Assembly (NCBI RefSeq): GCF_913773725.1
Contig: NZ_CAJYGK010000115.1
Span: forward strand, 186,001 to 250,000
Length of the DNA stretch: 64,000 nt
From: an uncultured Aquabacterium sp.
Lineage (GTDB): Bacteria > Pseudomonadota > Gammaproteobacteria > Burkholderiales > Burkholderiaceae_C
Direction: 5' to 3'
Part shown: one piece after another, positions 24,823-33,599 of the stretch
How positions within the stretch are numbered: the stretch's first letter is position 1
How the letters are laid out: each line of letters starts with the position of its first letter
Notes under the pieces: generated by a model
Databases searched by the model: none
What the model was told of the DNA's origin: nothing
The model's input: the letters and a program-made list of their open reading frames with translations, nothing else
Position numbers and translations under genes: made by a program

Positions 24823-26178
24823 TCATGGCCGCCGTCCCGCGACGTACGCGATGGCGGCCATGATGTAGAACAGAAAGCCCAGGTCGTAGACCAGCGCGAT
24901 CAGCGAGGCGGAAACCAGCGTGGCAAACACGGCCCGTCGGGCGCCGATCGCGATGACCCGTTCTTCAAGGGGCAGGTCGGCCGGCATCTTGGCGAACAGG
25001 ATCGGCGTCACGAAGAAGAGGAAGAGCAGGGCGCCGACCCATCCGAGGTTCGACAGCACCACCAGCGGGAAGCTGGAGGCCCGGCAGCAACCCAGCCCGG
25101 CGCCCAGCCCGAAGGATTCGAGAAAGGTCTGGAAGGCCTGCGCATTGAGGGCTCGGCGGATGGAGCCGGAGTCCGAAGTCCACTTCTGGCCGATGACCAC
25201 GCTGAAGAATTCGACGACCGCATCCAGTGCGGGCGGGACGAACAGCAGCACCCCGATGCCCAGCACCAGACCGCCCGCGGCCAGCTTGAGGTAGAGGCTG
25301 TAGGGTCCGATCGCGCCAACGCGCATCTGGCGCCACAGGGTATAGAGCAGCGCGACGGTCATGCAGATCACGAGGCTGACATAGGCTGTGCCCGAGGTCG
25401 ACATCAGCAGCAGCAGCAGGTTCGCGATCGTCAGGGCACGGGCCCATCCTCGCAACACGCCGTGCATCCACAGCGTGTGCGTGAAGGCCACGAGACCCAG
25501 CGTGTACTGCGAGAACATCGAGGTCTCGGGGAAGGTGCCCGTGATGCGCATGAGACCGGCCACCTCGCCGCCCATCATCGCGTAGTTGGCGTTCTTCAGA
25601 TAGGCCAGCACGGGGACAAGGCCGAGATGGTGCTGGGCCAGTTCCACCACCGCGGCCGCGACGTTCAGTCCGGCGACCCAGAGCACGGCCCGGGCCGCCA
25701 CCATGTAGCCGCCTGCGCGGCTCAGCAGGGTGCGCATCATGATGAAGGTCATGAAGGCCAGGAAGGCGTACATCGCCTGCGTGATGTTCATGGAAACCGG
25801 GCCGAGCGGGCCCAGCAGATAGGCCCCCGCGCCATCGCTGCGATCGAAGCCCGCCACCATCAACTGGCCTTGCAGCAACCGTGGCATGACGAAGGCCGTC
25901 GCCATGGCCCAGATCGTGAGCACCAGCAGCCAGAATGTCGGCGTTGCGAATTCGATGGGACGCAGAAAGCCTTTGAGCCCTTCACGCCGGAGCAGACTCA
26001 AGCCGGTGAAGCCTTGGGCCAGCATGGCCGGCGTGACATTGGCGCCCCCCAGCGCCGTGGCATAGGCCACTGCCGTGCCACCGAACAAGGTGGCGATCAC
26101 CGCCATGTAGAGGATGCCCTGGCCGCTCACGAACAGTCCGATCAGGAACATCAGCAGACCGTATAGGGTCGGAACCAT
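24823..26178 (-). CDS. Wzy-like O-antigen/exopolysaccharide polymerase, copy 1
   Basis: A 451-residue polytopic membrane protein with about eleven hydrophobic segments and a large periplasmic loop near 75-120 and again near 190-230. The loop sequence GLMRITGTFPETSMFSQY, in particular RITGTFPETS, is the usual signature of Wzy-like polymerases of exosortase-linked clusters. It would join repeat units on the periplasmic side under control of EpsF. It follows the glycosidase gene by 3 nt and is the last gene of the unit that starts at 32211. Confidence 0.8.
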   Translation of the reverse strand: MVPTLYGLLMFLIGLFVSGQGILYMAVIATLFGGTAVAYATALGGANVTPAMLAQGFTGLSLLRREGLKGFLRPIEFATPTFWLLVLTIWAMATAFVMPRLLQGQLMVAGFDRSDGAGAYLLGPLGPVSMNITQAMYAFLAFMTFIMMRTLLSRAGGYMVAARAVLWVAGLNVAAAVVELAQHHLGLVPVLAYLKNANYAMMGGEVAGLMRITGTFPETSMFSQYTLGLVAFTHTLWMHGVLRGWARALTIANLLLLLMSTSGTAYVSLVICMTVALLYTLWRQMRVGAIGPYSLYLKLAAGGLVLGIGVLLFVPPALDAVVEFFSVVIGQKWTSDSGSIRRALNAQAFQTFLESFGLGAGLGCCRASSFPLVVLSNLGWVGALLFLFFVTPILFAKMPADLPLEERVIAIGARRAVFATLVSASLIALVYDLGFLFYIMAAIAYVAGRRP

Positions 26179-26181
26179 GCG

Positions 26182-27624
26182 TCACTCTCCCGTGCGCGGG
26201 GGCCAGGTCGGCTGTCCGCCTTCCCCCAGTTCGATGTAAAGGGGGGCGGCACCCACCGTCACCTGCCGGCGCTTGCCGCTGCTGGCCGGTTCGACCGGCT
26301 CTCCATCCACGCCAAACACACCGGACACGGCCCAGTCGTCGTCCAACGTCAGGCTCTGAGCGCGGTTGTCGGCTTGCCAGGCCATGATGAGCTTGCGCGG
26401 CCCCTGTGTGAGCAGGTAGGCCTGCAGGCCCCGCGTGCGATGGCCTTCCTCGCTCAGACGGCGGCTCAAGGTGTGTCCGCCAATCAGTCGGTTCATCGCG
26501 GCATAGGCCTTGAACGCCGGGCGCTTGCGGCCGGTTCGGTCGATGAGGCCATACGGCCCGTCGACAGCGTCATGCATGCTGAACCAGCACAGTGCCTGGA
26601 CACCGGCAGCCTCGGCCAGCACGTAGGCCCTCGGCAGAAAGGCCGCCACCCGGTCTTCCGTCACTTCCTCGCCGGCATGACGCGATCCGAGCTTGAAGCC
26701 CCACTCTGTGATCCACACCTCAGGCTCGATGCCCGTGTAGCGGCGCGTGTGGCGCTTGAGTCGGCCGATGGCCGCCTCGAAGGCACGGTCCTTGTCGACC
26801 AGCTGGAATGGGCGGGCCCAGTCGCTGTCTGCGTAAGGGGCCGCCACCTCCGGCCCGGGAGAGCTGTCGTTGGTGTAGGCGTGCAGGCCAATGCCCTTGA
26901 ACCCTTTCGGCAGGCGAGGGTGCTGCGCAAACCAGTAATGGTTCACCAGCACGTCTTCGCTGGTGATCACCGTGGTGCTCGGCGACACCGCGTGGACCTC
27001 GGTGCTGACAGCGCGCACCATCTCGATGTAGTGATCCACCCAAGGCGATGGCGGCTTGCCGTTCCACACTCCGCCCACCATCTTCAGGATCTGATAGTTG
27101 TGAGGCTCGTTCCAGACCTGGATGACGAATGGCACCCCGGCCCGCTGCAGCAGGCGCGTCACGTGCGCGCCATAGCGACCCAGTGCATCGGGTGCAATCG
27201 GGGCGCGGGGCGAGGTTGGTGTGGCAGGGTAGGCCTTTGCATTGGCATAGCCCAGCATGAAGATCACGCCGATGCCGAATTCCCGATAGCGCTTCAGTCG
27301 CGCCTGAAAGGTGGGTGGAAAGGGCTGATAGTCGCCAGCCCGCGGCTCCATCTCGGACCAGTTCACGGCGTCACGCACCCAGCTCACCCCGAGTTGCGGC
27401 AGCAGGTCGATCTGCGAGGCCGGTTGCCCTTGCCCGAACTTCACCACCAGCCCGAAGCCCGCCCGCATGGGCCGGCTCGAGGGCGAGGACTGCCCCCAGG
27501 CGTGGCCGCCAGCCAGCCAACCGGATGCCAGCGCCAGGGTCAGCGCGCGACGCGTGACAGACGCAGGAGAGTCCGTTTCAGCGGTGACGGTGGTCGTTGA
27601 ACAGCACGCCACTGAACACCTCAC
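26182..27624 (-). CDS. Secreted clan-A glycoside hydrolase (GH39/GH5-like)
   Basis: A 480-residue predicted hydrolase. Counting from the GTG at 27624, catalytic residues are Glu173 (IQVWNEPHN) and Glu307 (VWITEWGF), with WVRDAVNWSEMEPRAG and IGVIFMLGYANAK marking the first barrel strands. A twin-Arg-like sequence SVTRRALTLALASGWLAGG near 22-40 suggests export, possibly by Tat, although the motif is imperfect. The start is uncertain: GTG 27624 overlaps the EpsG gene by 47 nt and GTG 27612 is an alternative. Lying between EpsG and Wzy in one operon, it probably acts on the nascent polymer in the periplasm. Confidence 0.78.
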   Translation of the reverse strand: MRCSVACCSTTTVTAETDSPASVTRRALTLALASGWLAGGHAWGQSSPSSRPMRAGFGLVVKFGQGQPASQIDLLPQLGVSWVRDAVNWSEMEPRAGDYQPFPPTFQARLKRYREFGIGVIFMLGYANAKAYPATPTSPRAPIAPDALGRYGAHVTRLLQRAGVPFVIQVWNEPHNYQILKMVGGVWNGKPPSPWVDHYIEMVRAVSTEVHAVSPSTTVITSEDVLVNHYWFAQHPRLPKGFKGIGLHAYTNDSSPGPEVAAPYADSDWARPFQLVDKDRAFEAAIGRLKRHTRRYTGIEPEVWITEWGFKLGSRHAGEEVTEDRVAAFLPRAYVLAEAAGVQALCWFSMHDAVDGPYGLIDRTGRKRPAFKAYAAMNRLIGGHTLSRRLSEEGHRTRGLQAYLLTQGPRKLIMAWQADNRAQSLTLDDDWAVSGVFGVDGEPVEPASSGKRRQVTVGAAPLYIELGEGGQPTWPPRTGE

Positions 27625-28444
27625 ACGATTTCTGCAGGTTGTCGACCAGGGTCTTCAGGGGTGTGACGGCACTCACTCCGCGCCGTGCGATCGTCAGGGC
27701 GCCGCCGCACTTCTCCGCGATCACGCGGGCATCCGCACCTTGCGAGGCCGCTGGCGTGTCGACGATCACGTGATCGAACTGGCTCAGCAGGCGCTGCATC
27801 AGGAGGTCGAACGGCTGCCCCTGTACCAGTTCCAGCGGGTTGGGTGGCGTGACGCCCACGGGCAGCATGTACAGATTGGGCAGGGCCCCCACCGGTCGCA
27901 GCACGTCCACCTCTGCGCGCCCGGCCAGGGTCGAGCTCAGTCCGAACGGCGCGCTGGTGCCGAAGATGGCCTGCATCCTGCTGGTTCGCATGTCGGCATC
28001 GATCAGCAGCGTCCGTCCTGGCAACTGGCTGAAGGCCGCGGCAAGGTTGATCGCGAAGAAGGTCTTGCCATCCCCGGGGTCGACGCTGCAGACCGCCAGG
28101 GCGAGCCGCCGCGGCTGGCGTGGTGAAAACACCGTGGCGAGCATGCGCGACCGGATGTCCCGGAAGAACTCGGCCGCAGGTTCGAAGGGGCGGGTGGCCA
28201 CCACCAGTTCGGGCGAGACGGTTTGCGGATCGCGGCCTTCGTAGGGGTAGTTGAACTGGACCGACAAGGCCCAGGCCACGTCTTCGGGGCGTGCCAGCCG
28301 CAAGGCCACTGCGGCCTCGCCGAACTTGACGCCGTGCTTTCTCTGGTAGTCGACGATGGTGTCGATCTGGCCTGCATCCAGGCTGTTGATCCGACCGATG
28401 ATGTCGCCGATCGTCTGCGTCGGCATGTCCGCGAGATTGGTCAT
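27578..28444 (-). CDS. epsG: EpsG-type BY-kinase (chain-length tyrosine kinase), copy 1
   Basis: A 288-residue cytoplasmic P-loop ATPase of the CpsD/EpsG type, partner of EpsF. It has an N-terminal small domain like the MshEN/GspE-N fold (IGDIIGRINSLDAGQIDTI to about 65), Walker A PGDGKT (123-128), Walker A' LLIDADMR (146-153) and Walker B VIVDTP (226-231). The C-terminus ends FNDHRHR with no tyrosine at all, so the Tyr cluster that BY-kinases autophosphorylate is missing; it may act as a switch ATPase only. It sits 14 nt after EpsF. A paralogue lies at 48929. Confidence 0.9.
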   Translation of the reverse strand: MTNLADMPTQTIGDIIGRINSLDAGQIDTIVDYQRKHGVKFGEAAVALRLARPEDVAWALSVQFNYPYEGRDPQTVSPELVVATRPFEPAAEFFRDIRSRMLATVFSPRQPRRLALAVCSVDPGDGKTFFAINLAAAFSQLPGRTLLIDADMRTSRMQAIFGTSAPFGLSSTLAGRAEVDVLRPVGALPNLYMLPVGVTPPNPLELVQGQPFDLLMQRLLSQFDHVIVDTPAASQGADARVIAEKCGGALTIARRGVSAVTPLKTLVDNLQKSCEVFSGVLFNDHRHR

Positions 28445-28458
28445 GGTGATGCGCGTCC

Positions 28459-29874
28459 TTACACGGAGGGGCTGGGCAGGCGCAGGTCGGCCTTGCCACC
28501 GGACAGGGGGAAGAGCCTCAGCGGGCGCTTTTTGGCCGAGCCTGGCAGGGCTTCAGGCATGCTGCCCAGGTTGGGCGCACCGATCAGCTCGCTCAGATCC
28601 TGATCCAGGCGGACACGGCGGTCGCGCAGTTCGCGCACCACAGCCAGGCCGATGCCAAGGAACAGACCCACGAAGATGGCCTGCAGGACGTACAGCAACT
28701 TGCGGGGGGACGAGTGCCGGTAGGGGGGTGTCGCATAGCGCAGCACGGCCACGTTGGTCTGATCCAGTCGGCTCTCCAGTGTGGTCTGCTGAACGCGGGC
28801 CTGGATGCCATCGAAGGCGCGTTGGGCACTGGCCACGTCGGTGGCCAGCAGCATGGCTTCGTCGCGCATGGCCTTGAGCTTGAGCACCTTGTCGCGCTGC
28901 GCTTCCAGCAGCGAGCGCGTCTGCGCCTCGCGCTGCATCGCGATCTGGGCAGACACACCGGTCGTGCGGCCCACGGCCACCGACTCTGCCTGGATGCGCG
29001 CCTTCAGCTCTTCGATCCCGGCCTTGAGCCGGCCGATCACGGGGTGGCTGTCTGCATACCGATCGCCTTCTTCCTTGAGACGGGCTTCCTGGCGTGCCAG
29101 GTCCGCTTTCAGCCCCATGATCACGGCGCTGTTCATGGCGTCCGGGCTGCTCAGGCCGGTCTGGGCGCGACGGCTGATGGCATCGGCCGTGACAGCCTGC
29201 AGCGACACCAGCTGCGCGGAGAGCTCGTTGAGGCGGGCGGTCTCGACGTCGATGCGCTCGTCGGTGGCGATGATGCCCTTCTCTTGCTGGAAGGCAGAGA
29301 GCTTGCGCTGCGCGGCCTCGAGATTCTCGCGTGCCTGCGCCAGTTCACCTGCGAACATCGACGAGAACTGTTTCGCGGGCGAGACCCGCAACTCGAGGTT
29401 CACGTCTACATAGGCCTTGATGAACTCGTTGACCAGCGCTGATGCGAAGTTGGGATCGGCGGCCACATAGCTGATGCCGATCACGTTGGCATTGCGCTCG
29501 GGCTTGACCTCCAGCGAATTCAGCAGGCTCTCCGAGATCCAGGTTTCGAAGTCTCCCTGTCCTTCGGTCGCTTCCTGCCAGCGTTCGCGCAGCACCGGGC
29601 TGTCCGTGAGGCGGAGGTTGCGTATGACTCGCTTGGCCACCCGCTCACTCTGGATGATGCCCACCTGGGTGGCCAGATACTGGCTGGTCTGGGGCAGCAG
29701 CGTGCCGTTGATGGGATCGGGTGATCGGTTCTCCACCACCACACTGCCTTCCGCGGTGTACTTCTTGGGCAGCAGGAAGGCCAGCAGCAAGGCCACGGTG
29801 ACCAGGATCAGCAGGGTGAACGTCGGCGCTTTCCAGCGTGCACGCAGGATGGCCAGAAACTGGGCAAAACTCAT
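28459..29874 (-). CDS. epsF: EpsF-type polysaccharide co-polymerase (Wzz family), copy 1
   Basis: A 471-residue inner-membrane chain-length determinant. TM1 lies at about 17-36 and TM2 at about 388-410, with a long alpha-helical periplasmic domain rich in coiled-coil heptads (around 170-350). The Wzz signature after TM1 (LLPKKYTAEGSVVVENRSPD) and the Pro-rich motif before TM2 (YATPPYRHSSPRKLLY) are present. The cytoplasmic tail carries RDRRVRLDQDLSELIGAPNLG, as in EpsF proteins that bind a BY-kinase. It is followed by EpsG. Copy 2 at 49853 has the same plan and length. Confidence 0.93.
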   Translation of the reverse strand: MSFAQFLAILRARWKAPTFTLLILVTVALLLAFLLPKKYTAEGSVVVENRSPDPINGTLLPQTSQYLATQVGIIQSERVAKRVIRNLRLTDSPVLRERWQEATEGQGDFETWISESLLNSLEVKPERNANVIGISYVAADPNFASALVNEFIKAYVDVNLELRVSPAKQFSSMFAGELAQARENLEAAQRKLSAFQQEKGIIATDERIDVETARLNELSAQLVSLQAVTADAISRRAQTGLSSPDAMNSAVIMGLKADLARQEARLKEEGDRYADSHPVIGRLKAGIEELKARIQAESVAVGRTTGVSAQIAMQREAQTRSLLEAQRDKVLKLKAMRDEAMLLATDVASAQRAFDGIQARVQQTTLESRLDQTNVAVLRYATPPYRHSSPRKLLYVLQAIFVGLFLGIGLAVVRELRDRRVRLDQDLSELIGAPNLGSMPEALPGSAKKRPLRLFPLSGGKADLRLPSPSV

Positions 29875-29905
29875 TGCTCACCTTTAATGGTTCAGGGTCG
29901 AGGGG

Positions 29906-31108
29906 TCAGTAGCCAAACTCTCTGATCGCGCCATGGACGGCCTGCGACATCGACTGCCGGAAAGCCTCTGTCGAAAAGCGCAGCGCGTTATCGCGACAGT
30001 CGATCGGTCGGATCTCGTCGGACACCGATTCGAACCGGCGCACGGCGGCGGCGATGCTCTCCGGTGTCTGTTCATGGAAGAACACGCCTGTGGGATGCGG
30101 ACACTCGCCCACGGCCATCACGGTCTCCAGCGAGCCACCGCGGCCGTATGCGATTACCGGCGTGCCGCAGGCCTGCGCCTCCACCGGGGTGATGCCGAAG
30201 TCCTCTTCGGCCGCAAAGATGAAGGCCCGTGCGTTCTGCATGTGGTCGCGCAGAACGTCGCCCGGCTGGTGACCCAGCACGTGCACATTGGGGCCCGCCA
30301 GCTCGCGCACCCGGCTGATGTCCGGACCATCGCCGATGATCACCAGCTTGCGATCGGGCAGCATCCGGAAGGCCTCGGCGATCGTCGGGATCATCTTGTA
30401 GGGCACCAGCCGCGAAGCCGTGAGATAGAAGTCCTGCTTGCGCGTCTCCAGCGAAAAGGCCGATGTGTCGACGGGGGGGTAGATCACCTCGGCTTCGCGG
30501 CCATAGCACTTCTCGATGCGCCGGGCGATGTAGCGTGAGTTGGCCAGCATCACGTCGACGTTCGGGGCCGTGCGGACGTCCCACAGGCGGACGTAGTGCA
30601 GGATGGCGCGCACCAGCATCGACTTGAAGCCTTGATCCAGATGGCTCTCGCGCAGGTACTGGTGCTGCAGGTCCCACGCATACCGGATCGGCGAGTGAAC
30701 ATAGCTCACGTGCAACTGGTTGCCCGACGTGATCACGCCCTTGGCCACTGCGTAACTCGACGACACCACGATGTCGTACGACGACAGGTCGAACTGCTCG
30801 ATCGCCATCGGCATCAGGGGCAGGTAATGGCGGAAGCGCTTGCGCGAGCCAGGCAGGCGCTGGATGAACGAGGTGTGGACGGTGCTGTCGCCGAGGAATG
30901 CGCGCTGCTGCTCGGGCAGGAAGTCGACCAGCGTGAACACATCGGCGCCGGGCCACAACTGCAGCATCTGCTCGAGCACGCGCTCGGCACCGGCATACAC
31001 CTCGAGCCAGTCGTGAACGATGGCCACGCGGGGCGACTTGCCCGCCAGGGGGCGGACACGGGGTAACGGTCTGTCAACCGGCCTCAGCTGCCGGGTCTGC
31101 GCTGTCAT
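29906..31108 (-). CDS. GT4 glycosyltransferase (mannosyltransferase-like)
   Basis: A 400-residue GT-B enzyme. N-terminal VAIVHDWLEVYAGAERVLEQ and HSPIRYAWDLQHQYL are typical of WbaZ/WcaI-like mannosyl- or rhamnosyltransferases. The donor domain shows TASRLVPYKMIPTIAEAF, IIGDGPDISRVREL and the nucleotide-binding EEDFGITPVEAQACGTPVI with the two glutamates of GT4. Start 31108 overlaps the preceding stop (ATGA). GDP-mannose from the nucleotidylyltransferases of this region is a plausible donor, but this is not shown. Confidence 0.9.
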   Translation of the reverse strand: MTAQTRQLRPVDRPLPRVRPLAGKSPRVAIVHDWLEVYAGAERVLEQMLQLWPGADVFTLVDFLPEQQRAFLGDSTVHTSFIQRLPGSRKRFRHYLPLMPMAIEQFDLSSYDIVVSSSYAVAKGVITSGNQLHVSYVHSPIRYAWDLQHQYLRESHLDQGFKSMLVRAILHYVRLWDVRTAPNVDVMLANSRYIARRIEKCYGREAEVIYPPVDTSAFSLETRKQDFYLTASRLVPYKMIPTIAEAFRMLPDRKLVIIGDGPDISRVRELAGPNVHVLGHQPGDVLRDHMQNARAFIFAAEEDFGITPVEAQACGTPVIAYGRGGSLETVMAVGECPHPTGVFFHEQTPESIAAAVRRFESVSDEIRPIDCRDNALRFSTEAFRQSMSQAVHGAIREFGY

Positions 31109-32211
31109 GCCATCTCCTTGAGGTGGTGGGCAAGTGCTTCTGCAGCGCCTTGCCAGCTCCATTGCCTGCTGCGCGCCAGGCTGCGTGCACGCAGGTCTTC
31201 GCGGTCATGCCGCTCCAGCCTCATCACCTGATCCAGTGCCTGTACAAAGGAATCGGCATCGCGTGGGTCGAAGTAGATGGCCGCGTCGCCGCACACCTCC
31301 GGCATCGAGGCCGCGCGCGAGGACACCACCGGGCATCCGAGCGTCATGGCCTCCAGAGGCGGGAGGCCGAACCCTTCGTAGACTGACGGAAAGACAAACG
31401 CAGCAGCATGGCGGTACAGGCTGCTGAGCTCTTCATCAGACACATATCCCACCCGTTTGATGAATGGCGGCCAGGTTTCTTCGGAGTTGGAAAACACGTT
31501 GTTGTTCAGGCCGCCGGCGATGACCACGTCGAAGCCGGGCTGTTTCAGTTTCAGCATGGCCCGCGCCACAAGAGCAAAGTTCTTGCCCAGGTGGTTGCTG
31601 CTGACGGCCAGCAGATAAGGGCGTCCTCGCAGGCCGTGGCGATCCAGAATCGTGTCGTCCGGTTCCAGCCTCAGCATGTGGTCGCCGCCTGCGCCGACCA
31701 CGGCGATCCGCTCGGGCGGCACGCTGAGGTGTCGGGCCAGTTCGCGTCGCGAGAAGTCGGACACCGTCACGATCCGGGCAGTGGAAAATGCCAGTAAACG
31801 GTGCAGGACCCGGTAAGCCAGACGGAAACGCCAGTGATATGCCTGGGGCAGCGAGAACACCGCGGCGTCGTGGATTACCACCATCTGGCCCGGCCGTCGA
31901 ACCGGTGCGGTGTTGCACAGGTTGAGCAACGGCAAGTCGGGGCGGAAGCGCGCCAGTTCCATCTGCTCCCAGGCGTGTCCCTGCCGTCGTCCGATCTGGA
32001 CCATGCGACCATGTTGAAGCCGCAGCGGCGCGACCTCGCCGGGTGGCACAGCGACCAGCAATTCAGCGCGGGGCAGCAGATGCGGGATGGCCTGATCGAG
32101 CGCGCGCAGGGTTTCACGGGCGAACCGTTCGACCCCGGTCACGGGGCGTCCCAGGAATCGCCCGTTGACCAGGTAGGTCTGACGTGATGTGGAGGCACTC
32201 ATGCGATTCAT
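31105..32211 (-). CDS. GT4 glycosyltransferase
   Basis: A 368-residue GT-B enzyme at the head of the cluster A assembly operon. It has LVNGRFLGRPVTGVERFARE at the N-terminus (seen in WbdB/mannosyltransferase-like enzymes), VVIHDAAVFSLPQAY, LLAVSSNHLGKNFALVARA and SVYEGFGLPPLEAMTLGCPV with the E-x7-E donor motif. ATG 32211 is chosen, but GTG 32214 and ATG 32202 are close alternatives; GGAGGGG lies 11 nt before 32211. The gene overlaps the next GT4 gene by 4 nt. Acceptor unknown. Confidence 0.9.
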   Translation of the reverse strand: MNRMSASTSRQTYLVNGRFLGRPVTGVERFARETLRALDQAIPHLLPRAELLVAVPPGEVAPLRLQHGRMVQIGRRQGHAWEQMELARFRPDLPLLNLCNTAPVRRPGQMVVIHDAAVFSLPQAYHWRFRLAYRVLHRLLAFSTARIVTVSDFSRRELARHLSVPPERIAVVGAGGDHMLRLEPDDTILDRHGLRGRPYLLAVSSNHLGKNFALVARAMLKLKQPGFDVVIAGGLNNNVFSNSEETWPPFIKRVGYVSDEELSSLYRHAAAFVFPSVYEGFGLPPLEAMTLGCPVVSSRAASMPEVCGDAAIYFDPRDADSFVQALDQVMRLERHDREDLRARSLARSRQWSWQGAAEALAHHLKEMA

Positions 32212-32283
32212 CACATCACACGCCCCTCCGGCACAGACCCCCTCACGTCGGGGCTCGAAGGGGCTTCATTAGCTTGCGCTCAC

Positions 32284-32323
32284 AATTGCTACGTCATGTA
32301 CACCTGACTCGACGAATTGCTAC
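32284..32323. promoter_or_regulatory. Direct repeats AATTGCTAC, candidate operator
   Basis: AATTGCTAC appears at 32284-32292 and 32315-32323, 31 bp apart (about three turns), enclosing a TGTACA palindrome. It lies between the start of the cluster A operon (32211, minus) and the cluster B nucleotidylyltransferase (32466, plus), where a regulator binding both sides would be expected. Confidence 0.45.
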
Positions 32324-32388
32324 CTGCAAAAATCGCATGTTGAGGGGCGCAGCCCACACCAACCGGGTGCCTTTTTTGTTGCCGTCGG

Positions 32389-32404
32389 TGGCATGATGTG
32401 TGCA
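32389..32404 (+). promoter_or_regulatory. Candidate sigma-54 promoter
   Basis: TGGCATGATGTGTGCA matches the -24/-12 pattern TGGCAC-N5-TTGC with GG and GC separated by exactly 10 nt, 62 bp before the ATG at 32466. One mismatch lies in each half. Exosortase clusters of betaproteobacteria are often RpoN-dependent through PrsK/PrsR, which supports the call; those regulators are not in the window. Confidence 0.45.
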
Positions 32405-32465
32405 TGTTGGAGCGTCAGGCCCAACCGGATGGCGGGGCTGATCAGACAAGACCGAAAGCAGCGCA

Positions 32466-33569
32466 ATGGCCAAAGCAATGATTCTTGCAGCGGGACAGGG
32501 AACCCGCGTTCGCCCTCTGACCAAGCAGACACCCAAACCCATGGTGCCCATCCTGGGCAAGCCGGTGATGGAATACATCATCGAGCACCTGGCGCGCTAC
32601 GGCGTCAAGGACATCATGGTCAACGTGGCGTTCAACCACTGGAAGATCGAGAACTACTTCGGTGACGGCCACCGCTGGGGTGTGAACATCGGTTACGCGT
32701 ACGAAGGCGCCCGCGAGCACGGCGAGATCGTGCCCAAGCCGCTGGGTTCGGCCGGGGGCATGCGGCGCATCCAGGACTTCTCCGGCTTCTTCGACGAAAC
32801 CACCATCGTCCTGTGTGGCGACGCCATCATCGACCTCGACATCAAGGCGGCGCTGTTCGAGCACAAGGCCAAGCAGGCGCTGGCCAGCGTGGTCACGCTC
32901 GAGGTGCCCCGCGACCAGGTCAAGAACTACGGCATCGTCGTGGCGGACAAGGAAGGGCGCGTGCAGTCCTTCCAGGAAAAGCCCTCGCCGGAAGAGGCCC
33001 GCTCGACGCTGGCCAGCACCGGCATCTACATCTTCGAGCCCCAGGTGGTCGACCTGATCCCGCCCGGCCAGGAATTCGACATCGGCAGCGAGCTGTTCCC
33101 GATGCTGGTCGACAAGGGCCTGCCGTTCTACGCGCAGAGCCGCTTCTTCAACTGGATCGACATCGGTCGCGTGGCCGACTACTGGGCCGTCTGTCAGCGC
33201 GTGCTGCGCGGTGAAATTGCGCAGATGGACATGCCCGGCAAGGAAGTCCGGCCCGGCGTGTGGGTGGGCCTGAACACCCGTGTCGACTGGGACTCCGTGA
33301 AAATCACCGGTCCGGTCTACATCGGCTCGGGTTCGTGCATCGAGAAGGGCGTCACCATCGAGGGGCCGGCCTGGATCGGGCACGGCTGCCGCCTGCGCGA
33401 AGGCAGCAAGGTGGTGCGCAGTGTGCTGTTCGAATACACCCGCCTGAGCGAAGGCGCGGTGTTCGACGAGGTGGTTGCCTCACCGGTGTACTGCGTGGAC
33501 CGCCAGGGCCGCACGACCTACCAGGGCGACGAGACCACCGGCTTGCGCTGGGGCGACGCCCGCGCCTGA
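32466..33569 (+). CDS. Sugar-1-phosphate nucleotidylyltransferase (GMPPB-like), copy 2
   Basis: A 367-residue enzyme, same length and co-linear with the protein at 4478. Large blocks are identical (for example IENYFGDGHRWGV and LCGDAIIDLDI), with differences scattered through the C-terminal tail (NWDKVRISG versus DWDSVKITG). The active-site signature AGQGTRVRPLTKQTPKP and the LbH-like tail are intact, so both copies look functional. The likely product is GDP-mannose or a close NDP-sugar. It precedes the uronate epimerase gene by 30 nt and is probably co-transcribed with it. Confidence 0.87.
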   Translation: MAKAMILAAGQGTRVRPLTKQTPKPMVPILGKPVMEYIIEHLARYGVKDIMVNVAFNHWKIENYFGDGHRWGVNIGYAYEGAREHGEIVPKPLGSAGGMRRIQDFSGFFDETTIVLCGDAIIDLDIKAALFEHKAKQALASVVTLEVPRDQVKNYGIVVADKEGRVQSFQEKPSPEEARSTLASTGIYIFEPQVVDLIPPGQEFDIGSELFPMLVDKGLPFYAQSRFFNWIDIGRVADYWAVCQRVLRGEIAQMDMPGKEVRPGVWVGLNTRVDWDSVKITGPVYIGSGSCIEKGVTIEGPAWIGHGCRLREGSKVVRSVLFEYTRLSEGAVFDEVVASPVYCVDRQGRTTYQGDETTGLRWGDARA

Positions 33570-33599
33570 ACCGCGCCCGAAGTGCCCGACAATCCGGGC

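Noticed and set aside
32341-32385. T6 run after GGGTGCC as intrinsic terminator
   Set aside because: No good stem precedes the T-run and there is no gene upstream on that strand to terminate.
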